This document shows, piece by piece, positions 26,101-38,100 of a stretch of 64,000 nucleotides of DNA. The DNA is taken from the NCBI GenBank assembly GCA_030867875.1, contig JAOWCC010000019.1, forward strand, positions 37,863,976-37,927,975, in the 5' to 3' direction. Every line of letters starts with the position of its first letter. The first letter of the stretch is position 1. Under the pieces are notes generated by a model that worked only from the letters and a program-made list of their open reading frames with translations, was not told where the DNA came from and ran no database searches. The translations under genes and the position numbers were made by a program. The DNA is from Actinernus sp. WN-2022 (taxonomy: Eukaryota; Cnidaria; Anthozoa; Actiniaria; Actinernidae).

Positions 26101-29100
26101 AAGGCAATAATAAGAAATACAATGATGAGAAGGTAGGTCCTTAAGGTAACCTTAGGGTTATCGTAAGCCAGGACGACCTCAGATGGAAAACACTGAAACA
26201 AGATCTAGCTTGCATGGATATATAATGGTACCAAGAAAGGGGAAGGGAAAGGGAAAGTAAGAGTGCCACTTGCATGTAAGTATACTCAGTTCTGGACCAA
26301 ATTTAGTTATGTTATAAACTTGCAATAATGATAAATACACTACTCTATACATAATATCATTATGTCAGTTCTAAAAAAAACATTAAATAATAATCAAATA
26401 CAAAGAGGTACAGGCCAGATGTAAATAGACCCGGGAAATAGAACAAAATAAAACCAGTGTCAATAACACGCCACAGATAAATATGCGATTTCCACATCAG
26501 AGTCATTTATCGTTCGTTTGAAAAAATCTTCATTTCTGATTACTTACTCAGTTTATACTCACTCACTGCATGTTGGATTTTCGTTCCCGAATTTATAAAC
26601 ATTTAAATACATGTGCATGGGGGACGAAACGACTGTAATTCTTTTAAAAGGCCCCTGTCAGTAAGAGAACTGAGAAATCTGGTCATTTCTACTACACTTT
26701 CGAGAGGTTAATAACAATAAATAACAACACAACGACAGTCAATTGGTATACGGGTTATCATGTTCAGATTAGCGGCTACTTGCATTTAGAAGCTGTTGTC
26801 TTTATATATAGTCAGTGTCAGTGTCACGTCTCACGAGTGTATCTTAAAGCATGTCGCATAATATGTGATAAATTCCCGTCCAAAGCCCGTGAAACACCTC
26901 TCAGCTTTAGAAAAGACAAAAATCTTGGTATTGCACTTGAAGGAACCTTTGGTTTACACAAAAAAACAGCTGATATTAAAGGTTTTGCTAAGTCAAAACT
27001 CCCACTCGCCGCCATCTTGAAAAACCTAAAAATTTTGTTCACTTCACTGCACTGTCACATGGCTGGCGCAACGTATGTGTCACGTGACCAGTCGAAATCT
27101 GATTGGTTGACGGCGCCAACCAGCGACAAGAAGAATAAAAAAAATAAACACTTGCGAAACTTGACTCGTGCCTCGGCCGAAGGCCTGGCCCGAGTAATAA
27201 AGATAGGTGGTTTGTAAAAGAAGAAGTAAAGGTATTTTTAAATTTACCAGAATTTCCATAACGTTTTTGAAAATCGTCCTGGAGTGATAATTTTACTACA
27301 AAACTAGACCTGGTTTGCCAAATGAACCAAACGTATACCTTCATCTCACTCAAACAGCTGCCCAGGAAGAGCTGAGATTTTACAATGACAAAACAAAACA
27401 GCATAGTAAGCCAAGTTTACTTTTCTATTTTCATTTCTTTTGTCTAATTATTTATGAGCGATTGAGAAGAAACTCTTGCCAACTCAGCCGCATTTGGGCC
27501 GTTGGCGTGAGACAATACCGGTAGATTCAACCTTGTCCAAGTTCCCTGAAGAAAAATCTGTGCTTGCGTTGATTTTCAGTAGCTCGAACTGGACTTTCCC
27601 AACTGCGATAGTTCATTTTTCAGTTCATTTTTCGATTATCAAGTTCTTCTTGGAGATGTAACTGTCTTAAAACGGCAAAGTGACAACTGTTAGTTTGATG
27701 TTGCTCGATGAACTGAAATTAAACTTCGCTTTTCGCTACCGTACTTGTTACAGAAATGGAGTTTCATTTACAGCTTAGCTATTTTGTGTTCGTGTTAATT
27801 AAAAGGCAAGTTATCTGCCAAGCGCACTTACAGGATTTTCAATGTTATTCGTTTGAGCTCAAAGAAGTAAACAAACCCGGTGCAACTGAGCGAAAATCAT
27901 ACCTTCTTCTTCAGGAAATTTCTTAGCTCCTCAGTATTATAAACAAATAATGGCAGGGTTTGTACGTGGTATTTGGCATACTGAAATGAATGCAGCTCAT
28001 GATATTTCAAAATTGTATCGCGGCTCGTGAAATTACCAACAATTTTGAAATATCCCTCGTGGTATTACTACAAACCATGCTATTACATATACAAATTTGA
28101 TCTCGACGATGGCGGCACATCAGCAAGGGACTATGTTAGAGTAGAACCAACCACCGCTAACTTGGTATTGTACTTTTGTTAGCCCCTAGAGGTACACGAC
28201 ACTATAGCTGAGTGTATGATATTCGCCAATCACTGGGTCGCCAAGAAAACCGCTGAAACATTCCCCACTGCGTCACTGGTAAGATTAGTTAGCGTTTTGT
28301 AATATACGAGCCTGCGTCGCATCCGAACTGAAACCCGGTTAACGGACTATACCAGAGAAAAGTCCGGATGTGACGCAGGCTAGTAATATACGAGCAAGCG
28401 GAAACCAGAAGAACGATTCAGTTGAGTTTAGGGTTATGGTCGAATGTCAATTAGGTCTTTCTCTAAGCTTAAACATGTACTTCAATGTATGCAAGGCTCT
28501 CCACTTGTTCGGATATTTCATGTTACCTCAAAAGAACAACCTAAATTCCAATTCCAGCGAGGAATTCGTGTCTCCGATTAGTAGTCCACTTCTAGTGTCA
28601 ACTAGAAGACTGGATACCTAAATAAAGTCGTTTGTTTTAGTTTTAGTTGTTTTACATTGTTCGGTGGCCTTCGGGTTGGGAATCTTTTCCGTGGGGATTT
28701 TATCAATTTTTTTTACACACACAGACAGCAATTCCCACGCACACGTACTGATCAGTGATACCATAAGAGGGAATCAGAAACATATAGGGGAGTTGATACA
28801 TGCGGCCCCATGCTCCGAATTATTCAGTGAATAAAAAGTACCATATTTGGAAAATACAGTCTGGTCTAGACACCGAGGCCGGTTGCCAGTTTATTCCATA
28901 TATGGTCATTTTTATTCACTGAATAATCCAGAGCATGACACTAAAGCGAAGTGTGGGCGTTACATGTTTCAACTCCCTTATGTGTTTCTGAAGGAATTTC
29001 ATGAGTATGAAAACCATACCATACATGTATGATAGGAAAAACTGTGGCGGATCCAAGGGGTTCCATCGATTCCCGGGGGGGGGGGGGGGGTACTCTACCC

Positions 29101-32100
29101 AAAGACAAAAAAAAATGCAAATTTCCATACCCTCTTCAAGACAAAGTGTTAAAATTTATATCCTTCTATAAGACAAATAACAAATTATCTATACTTGGAT
29201 GTCAGTGTTTATTGTGATCTTGTCTTAAGTCTTATCAAGCACTAGACTTCTCATTAAGAAGTTTCGGTAATGAGTATGATGTTTACATCAGATAAATGTC
29301 ATGTCGAAAGTGATAAATACCATACCCTGTTCAAGATTTGTCGATGTGAAATTGGATACCCTGTCTAGACCAGAAACTCGAAAAACCATACCCTGTCCAG
29401 CGGATCATCCCCGTATAGTCCATATATGGGAGTACCCCCCCGGCATCGATGCCCCTTTCTCTTGGAAAATCAAGAATCAAGAAGTTATAACAATGAGCCT
29501 CATCTCACAGAATTCTGAATTCCTTCCAGTCTTGTGACATGTTTTCATGTTTTTAAACCTTGTTTCCTTTTTATGTCTTAAATATCTGTGAATATTTTTA
29601 AAAAGCGACCGTCAATAGAAAACCTCTTGAAAGTCAAACACTGGTGTGATCAACTAAAAGTCGATTGAGGTATGCTAACTGCCGCGCTAGCCCTTCATCA
29701 GAGCAAAAAGAGGGAATTGTGGATGGGGAAACAGTTTATAAAGTGCATGATTACGGCTGAGGAAATACGTACTCGGATCAATTAGGATCAAAGGAAATTG
29801 CACCAACAATACATATGCTAATAGCTGCAATACAATAAAGAGTGCCGATGAATTGTAAGTCAGTTATTTGAGTGTAGTAATAGTTATATATGTCTATCCA
29901 ACGTTCTTTGTTTTTACATTTATTGTAAATTGACGCTAATCGCGGGTGTGCATTACAGTACTACTATAGCTACTGTAACCTGGGCCACTACTAAACACTA
30001 AACACACTGCAAAACTAAAGTAAAGCATTACAAAGTATAAATCCGAGCATGTCCAAGCGATTTTCTTCATTCTAAAGACTTCGACTTGAGAACTAGTCCA
30101 CCAAATTTGCGTTTTACCGGATCGAAGCTAGCCTTCTATGCAGATGTATTTTTTCACTCATAAATTCGAAGAAAAAAGTAACGTCTGCTTACCCGAGCGC
30201 TTAATAGTTTCCAATATGCATACCTCATTGTGTTATGGACCAATCAGATTTTACCTGCCATATCCTGGAAAGTGACGTAGTTTTGTTGCATTTAAAAGGA
30301 ATTCAGACAATACGATTGCCATTGACCAATCATAGGAGAGTGTTCACTGGCGCGCCAATTCACTAAAATTCTAACAATGGCTTTGATTGGGCAGAAAAAT
30401 AAAACAAACGTGCTGACGTCGTGCTTGCATATTGCAAACTAATTAAGCGGTCGGGTAAGCAGACGTTACTTTTTTCTTCGAATTTATGAGAGTGAAAAAA
30501 TACGTCTGCATAGCAGGCTAGATCGAAGCTCGAGCAAGTTGAAATGCTATTGTATTGTACTCGACACTGATTGGCTCAAATAATCGTAAGGTAGAATGCT
30601 GTGTTTTCGTTCTGCAATGTGATTGGTTCTCGTTGTCTTAAGTGGCCCTGGTTACAGTAGTCACACAGTAATTATAGATTCTGTTGTAAGTTAACTCGTA
30701 CGTTTTTCATAGTTACGTCGTCACCCTCTCCCTCGACAACAACACTTCTCCAATCTCATCCACTGCGCTAAATCCAAGGGATTCTCTGTAGAAACCAGGT
30801 ATTTGTCGATTCTATCACTTACTAGATCAACTGAGATAACCTATACTTGTGGCTATATTGAACAATTATTCACCGACACTGTAGTCTACTTCGCAGCCGT
30901 TCTGAGGGTCGTCACGCCAACGCTAGCCTACTGACGGCTGCCTACACCAGCCAGACATTCCATTCCAACCGCATGGCCAATCAGAATTCAGTCCTCAGAA
31001 TCCAAAAACCACTCGCGCCAGAACTTTCTGGCGGGAAATCTAGGAAATCAAATATAGAGGCTAAATTTGAAGAATTTGATATGAAATCGGTTCAAATAGC
31101 TTCGTATATATTCTGTTCTTAGTGTTTCCCAAGAAAGCAGATGGAGTTTAGAATAACGCTGTACTGATGAGCTTGAAAGTGCCCACTTAAGCGAACCGTT
31201 GCTAATTAACTCATATCATGTTACGTTATAACGGCCTTGATTGGCTTACACAAACAATCGGGAATGGAATGACTGGTTGGTGTAAGCAGCCGTTATTGGG
31301 GCTAGCGTTTTCGTGACGACCCTAAGAACGGCTGCGAAAGAGACTACCGACACTGAGGTGAATAATTATTTTAGTGTATACCAGACAAGTGAATTGCCAG
31401 CACCAAATAGTTATTTTACTTTCTGTCAAATGGACAAAAAACACGCACGAGGTGATCGCTGCTTCGCACGGAGGTGAATAGCAAAGGATATTTACCTCCG
31501 GAGTAGCCAATCAGAGCACGCGAACGAACTAAAGTGAATACCGATTGGTTTCACTGGCATGAGAAAGCAACCAATCAGGAGGAAAAGTAAACGCAATCGT
31601 GGATTGATGGCGCATTATACTCCATGGCGCCTTTTTATCACAGCAACATCGATATATATAGAATATACATAGTCTGTGAGTTGTTAGTACAGAAAACAGT
31701 TATTTTAGACAAAATGCTAAATATTTATTCAAATTATTGCAAAGTGGAATGAATTATATGACGTAAGATCAAGAATCGACCCAGTTTTTTTCTTGCGCGG
31801 TCATGGGTCAGGAAAGGTCAAAATTCACCATTTCAAACACGCATAGAACATAGAGTATTCTCTGTAAGCCAAAAATTTCTTCGCAGAAGTACTCAAAACC
31901 TTTCAAAGATTTATATGTATACAAATTGCAAAAGGGGTTAGTGACACTTTAATTTTCTTTTACAGGAGCACCATGCGCGCGCTACGCTCCCAGGAGGTGT
32001 ATATACACAATAATCTATTTGTGGCATTGAAATATGCCCTGATATTTCGTCCGCGGACATTATCTGATCCGAGAAGAGAACAGTTCCCGAGAACGAAGCT

Positions 32101-35100
32101 CGAGGGAAACTGTGAGCTTTGAGGATCAGATAATGTCCAAGGACAAATATAAGGACATATTTCGACACCACAATGTAGGTTATTGTTGTTATCATCCTTC
32201 AAATATTTTCTTTGACGCGCTCTAACACTCACAGGGGGTGTATTCGCTGATATTTGTCGTCCGGCGGAGAGAAAATATTGGGTCACGTGACGCATTCCAC
32301 CAATCACGAGCGAGAAAATATTTGATGGTTTTGGTAAATGATGTGTTGTTAAATCACCAGTGTGTATTCCTGATATCATTTTTTTTGTCGTAGCTCCAAT
32401 AAACTGCTAGCAGATTCTCTAGATAGATGTGTTGATAATGAAGATCCCACGTTCAACAAGGTTAGTGACAAGCATTGGTACAGCAACCAATATTCGTTAT
32501 TTGAAACAGAAGAAAACATACATACGTACTTACATGTATGTATCCATTGAAATAACTAAAGAAGCCTTAGCCATGTATTATGATGTCAGAAAACACGACG
32601 GGCATTCGAGAACAGGAGAGAAATGTTGAAAGCACAAGCCGAAGGTGCATACTTTTGATATCTCTCGAGTGTTCTTAAAGTACATATGAGCCCAATTATT
32701 TTGTCATTAAAATCGATTCTACGTCAAGGAAATGGTTGAATAGTAAAGTATTTCTTAATGTGAGGGTTGCGTCTATGAGTTATAAAGGTTTATGTTTCGA
32801 ATAATTTAATGACGTACCGTCAGGCAGGGAATGAGTTATTATGCAAATCCTTGCTAGTAGAAATAGATGATCTTTTATTAACATATATGGTATATTTGAA
32901 GCTTATATCAGTGATTGTACCACATATTTTGTCTAAATCGGATGTCAATTTCATTTACAAGGAAAATGAAATGGCAGTAAATTCCCTGTATGACGTCACG
33001 TCATTAGCATATTCGAAACAAACTTTTATAACTCATACACTCGACAATCAAATCAATCAATATTTTACCATTCAACTATTTAGTTGATGTAAAATTGACT
33101 TTAATGATAAAATATATTGCACTTTAAATGTCTTGACTGTTTTATGGCAGTAGATTGTTTTTTATTTCCTTTATGATATACATTTACAAGTGCGATGAAA
33201 GCGAACAACAGTTCAAACAGTACGTCATGTTTGCGCACGTTATACACTGATAAAGCACTATTCGAGGCAATCAGAGTGCGCATTATATACTCTGATAAAA
33301 CACTATCCGAGGCAATCAGAGTGCGCATTATATACTCTGATAAAACACTATTCGAGGCAATCAGAGTGCGCATTATATACTCTGATAAAACACTATTCGA
33401 GGCAATCAGAGTGCGCATTATATACTCTGATAAAGCACTATTCGAGGCAATCAGAGTGCGCATTATATACTCTGATAAAGCACTATTCGAGGCAATCAGA
33501 GTGCGCATTATATACTCTGATAAAGCACTATCCGAGGCAATCAGAGTGCGCATTATATACTCTGATAAAGCACTATCCGAGGCAATCAGAGTGCGCATTA
33601 TATACTCTGATAAAGCACTATCCGAGGCAATCAGAGTGCGCATTATATACTCTGATAAAGCACTATCCGAGGCAATCAGAGTGCGCATTATATACTCTGA
33701 TAAAACACTATCCGAGGCAATCAGAGTGCGCATTATATACTCTGATAAAGCACTATCCGAGGCAATCAGAGTGCACATTATATACTCTGATAAAACACTA
33801 TCCGAGGCAATCAGAGTGCGCATTATATACTCTGATAAAGCACTATCCGAGGCAATCAGAGTGTGCATTATATACTCTGATAAAGCACTATCCGAGGCAA
33901 TCAGAGTGCGCATTATATACTCTGATAAAACACTATCCGAGGCAATCAGAGTGCGCATTATATACTTTGATAAAACACTATCCGAGGCAATCAGAGTGCG
34001 CATTATATACTCTGATAAAACACTATCCGAGGCAATCAGAGTGCGCATTATATACTCTGATAAAACACTATCCGAGGCAATCAGAGTGCGCATTATATAC
34101 TCTGATAAAACACTATCCGAGTCAATCAGAGTGCGCATTATATACTCTGATAAAACACTATCCGAGGCAATCAGAGTGCGCATTATATACTCTGATAAAG
34201 CACTATTCGAGGCAATCAGAGTGCGCATTATATGTAAGGGTTAGAGACTGCTTGTGAGTTCTTTATCGACAAATACAGGCACGCGCTGATTGTACGATGA
34301 ACGAAAAATAATGAATACTGCATGAGGCCGAAGGCCGAATGCAGTATGAAGAAATTTTGAGTTCATCGTACAGTCAGCAAGTGACTGTAATTTGCCGATA
34401 AAGCACAAACATAAAGTCTCTAACCCTTTTAATATTCAAACTGAGTGCACTGTCAGCCGTGAATTTCAATTTCAATCAGTTGTCAATAACAATTTCATAA
34501 AGAAGTCAAATATTTCGCATGAATTAAATCGTTTTACGGTAAATATCTCCACAAAGAAAAGTCATTTCAATAGACAATGAATAAAAACAGAAGTAGATAA
34601 CTGTGCCAAGAATAATTTACTTTGGCGTTCGGTCAGTTTAGTTGACGCCTTGCGAGTACATGTTTGTACATTTAACTCGAAAAAGTTCCTCTTGGAGCCA
34701 TGTATTAAAATATCGAGTATTTAGCCGGCTTAACTCCTAGATAGTCTACTTTCTTTAATAGTTTCTTTCATTCGAAAATAACTAACCTGCAGATTCCAGT
34801 GAATTGAAATCTTGAAACCGGCCTCCATGTGCTCGGCTCTGATGCAAACATTTTCCAAATAAAAATATCCTAGGTTTTCGAACCTTCCACTGAATTGTCG
34901 CTTCATTGTCTCCTCTTATTGACAGAGTAAGGTCTCGCCGGAAATAAAATCCATTTCTTCAGTTTGGACTGCTAGAGTGTTGTAGAAACTTTTGTTTACT
35001 CGGACACATGTTGACTTGTTAGTTGTTGTACTTCCAGCGCTTGCATATCAGCCATTTCTAACGAACGATTATGCAAATGTTTGCCTGAAAACATAATGTG

Positions 35101-38100
35101 AGGCGAATAGTATGATTGTACATTTAACTCGAAAACGTTTCTCTTGGAGCCATGTATTCAAATATCAATTATTTAGCCGGCTTAACTCCTAGATAGTCTG
35201 CTTTCTTTAATTGTTTCTTTCATTCGAAAATAACTAACCTGCAGATTCCAGTGGCAGTGAGTGAATTGAAATCTTGACTCGAAACCGGCCTCCGGCCATG
35301 TGCTCGGCTCCGATGCAAACATTTTCCAAATCAAATATCCTGGGTTTTCGAACCATCCACTGAATTCTCGCTTAATTTTCTCCTCTTATTGACCGAGTAA
35401 GGTCTCGGAAATACAATCCATTTCTTAAGTAAGACTACTAGTGTGTTGTAGAAACCTTTGTTCACTCGGACACATGTTGACTTGTAAAGTTGTACTTCCA
35501 GCACTCACAAATCAGCCATTTCCAACGAGCGATTATGCAAATGTTCGCCTAAAAATATATATCTTCTGTCACACAGGCAACAGAGTTCAATCCTGCCGTT
35601 ACCTTTCTAGTAATTGTCTGCATTTTCACTGTTTAATATGCGATGAGGTTTTCCAAGCCGTCCAAACACGTAACTCAGCGAAGGACTAGGTCTCCCTTTC
35701 CCTAGGTAAGAGAGGGTCTGGGTCGAGTGCTGTGGTCACCAATAATGCACGCTCATTAGCCAATCACATGCTTGGATTTTGTACAATGCACGAAATTTGA
35801 ACATTAAACTCTGATAAAGCACTATCCGAGGCAATCAGAGTGCGCATTATATACTCTGATAAAACACTATCCGAGGCAATCAGAGTGCGCATTATATACT
35901 CTGATAAAACACTATTCGAGGCAATCAGAGTGCGCATTATATACTCTGATAAAGCACTATTCGAGGCAATCAGAGTGCGCATTATATACTCTGATAAAGC
36001 ACCATTCGAGGCAATCAGAGTGCGCATTATATACTCTGATAAAACACTATCCGAGGCAATCAGAGTGCGCATTATATACTCTGATAAAGCACCATTCGAG
36101 GCAATCAGAGTGCGCATTATATACTCTGATAAAACACTATTCGAGGCAATCAGAGTGCGCATTATATACTCTGATAAAACACTATCCGAGGCAATCAGAG
36201 TGCGCATTATATGTAAGGGTTAGAGACTGCTTGTGAGTTCTTTATCGACAAATACAGGCACGCGCTGACTGTACGATGAACGAAAAATAATGAATACTGC
36301 ATGAGGCCGAAGGCCGAATGCAGTATGAAGAAATTTTGAGTTCATCGTACAGTCAGCAAGTGACTGTATTTTGCCGATAAAGCACAAACATAAAGTCTCT
36401 AACCCTTTTAATATTCAAACTGAGTGCACTGTCAGCCGTGAATTTCAATTTCAATCAGTTGTCAATAACAATTTCATAAAGAAGTCAAATATTTCGCATG
36501 AATTAAATCATTTTACGGTAAATATCTCCACAAAGAAAAGTCATTTCAATAGACAATGAATAAAAACAGAAGTAGATAACTTTGCAAAGAATAATTTACT
36601 TTGGCGTTCGGTCAGTTTAGTTGACGCCTTGCGAGTACATGTTTGTACATTTAACTCGAAAACGTTTCTCTTGGAGCCATGTATTAAAATATCGAGTATT
36701 TAGCCGGCTTAACTCCTAGATAGTCTACTTTCTTTAATAGTTTCTTTCATTCGAAAATAACTAACCTGCAGATTCCAGTGAATTGAAATCTTGAAACCGG
36801 CCTCCATGTGCTCGGCTCTGATGCAAACATTTTCCAAATAAAAATATCCTAGCCCTAGGTTTTTTAACCTTCCACTGAATTGTCGCTTCATTGTCTCCTC
36901 TTATTGACAGAGTAAGGTCTCGCCGGAAATAAAATCCATTTCTTCAGTTTGGACTGCTAGAGTGTTGAAGAAACTTTTGTTTACTCAGACACATGTTGAC
37001 TAGTCAGTTGTTGTACTTCTAGCGCTTGCAAATCAGCCATTTCTAACGAACGATTATGCAAATGTTTGCCTGAAAACATAATGCGAGGCGAATAGTATGA
37101 TTGTACATTTAACTCGAAAACGTTTCTCTTGGAGCCATGTATTCAAATATCAATTATTTAGCCGGCTTAACTCCTTGATAGTCTGCTTTCTTTAATAGTT
37201 TCTTTCATTCGAAAAATAACTAACCTGCAGATTCCAGTGGGGCAGTGAATTGAAATCTTGACTCGAAACCGGCCTCCGGCCATGTGCTCGGCTCCGATGC
37301 AAACATTTTCCAAATCAAATATCCTGGGTTTTCGAACCATCCACTGAATTCTCGCTTAATTTTCTCCTCTTATTGACAGAGTAAGGTCTCGGAAATACAA
37401 TCCATTTCTTAAGTTAGACTACTAGAGTGTTGTAGAAACCTTTGTTTACTCGGACACATGTTGACTTGTAAAGTTGTACTTCCAGCACTCGCAAATCAGC
37501 CATTTCCAACGAGATTATGCAAATGTTCGCCTCAAAATATATATCTTCTGTCACACAGGCAACAGAGTTCAATCCTGCCGTTACCTTTCTAGTAATTGTC
37601 TGCATTTTCACTGTTTAATATGCGATGAGGTTTTCCAAGCCGTCCAAACACGTAACTAAGCGAAGGACTAGGTCTCCCTTTCCCTTTAGGTAAGAGAGGG
37701 TCTGGGTCGAGTGCTGTGGTCACCAATAATGCACGCTCATTAGCCAATCACATGCTTGGATTTTGTACAATGCACGAAATTTGAACATTAAACTCTGATA
37801 AAACACTATTCGAGGCAATCAGAGTGCACATTATATACTCTGATAAAGCACTATCCGAGGCAATCAGAGTGCGCATTATATACTCTGATAAAACACTATC
37901 CGACGCAATCAGAGTGCGCATTATATACTTTGATAAAACACTATCCGAGGCAATCAGAGTGCGCATTATATTCTCTGATTAAACACTATCCGAGGCAATC
38001 AGAGTGCGCATTATATACTCTGATAAAACACTATCCGAGGCAATCAGAGTGCGCATTATATACTCTGATAAAACACTATCCGAGGCAATCAGAATGCGCA

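Larger units (their letters stand above)
28279..30712. other. Intron between exons i and j (2.4 kb)
   Basis: Contains a 75-bp Mutator-like MITE (28308-28382), a hairpin (28808-28938), a G-tract-bearing TIR element (29050-29457) and a Mutator-like MITE (30129-30520). The stretch 29460-30110 has nothing recognisable. Confidence 0.7.
30799..32393. other. Intron between exons j and k (1.6 kb)
   Basis: Contains a TIR element (30881-31347), a diverged palindromic repeat (31355-31510) and a copy of the large palindromic repeat at 31969-32340. The stretch 31620-31960 shows nothing recognisable. Confidence 0.7.

Noticed and set aside
26780..27217. 145-codon + frame
   Set aside because: Its translation has no recognisable domain and the DNA is a mosaic of palindromic-repeat phrases (CACGTGACCAG, CTGATTGGTTGACGGCGCC). 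Likely chance.
33195..34244. 349-codon + strand frame (repeating [15 protein letters not shown])
   Set aside because: It is a 45-bp minisatellite whose unit length is a multiple of three. The opposite strand is open over the same span (375 codons), variation does not favour third positions, and the array lies in a DIS3L intron.
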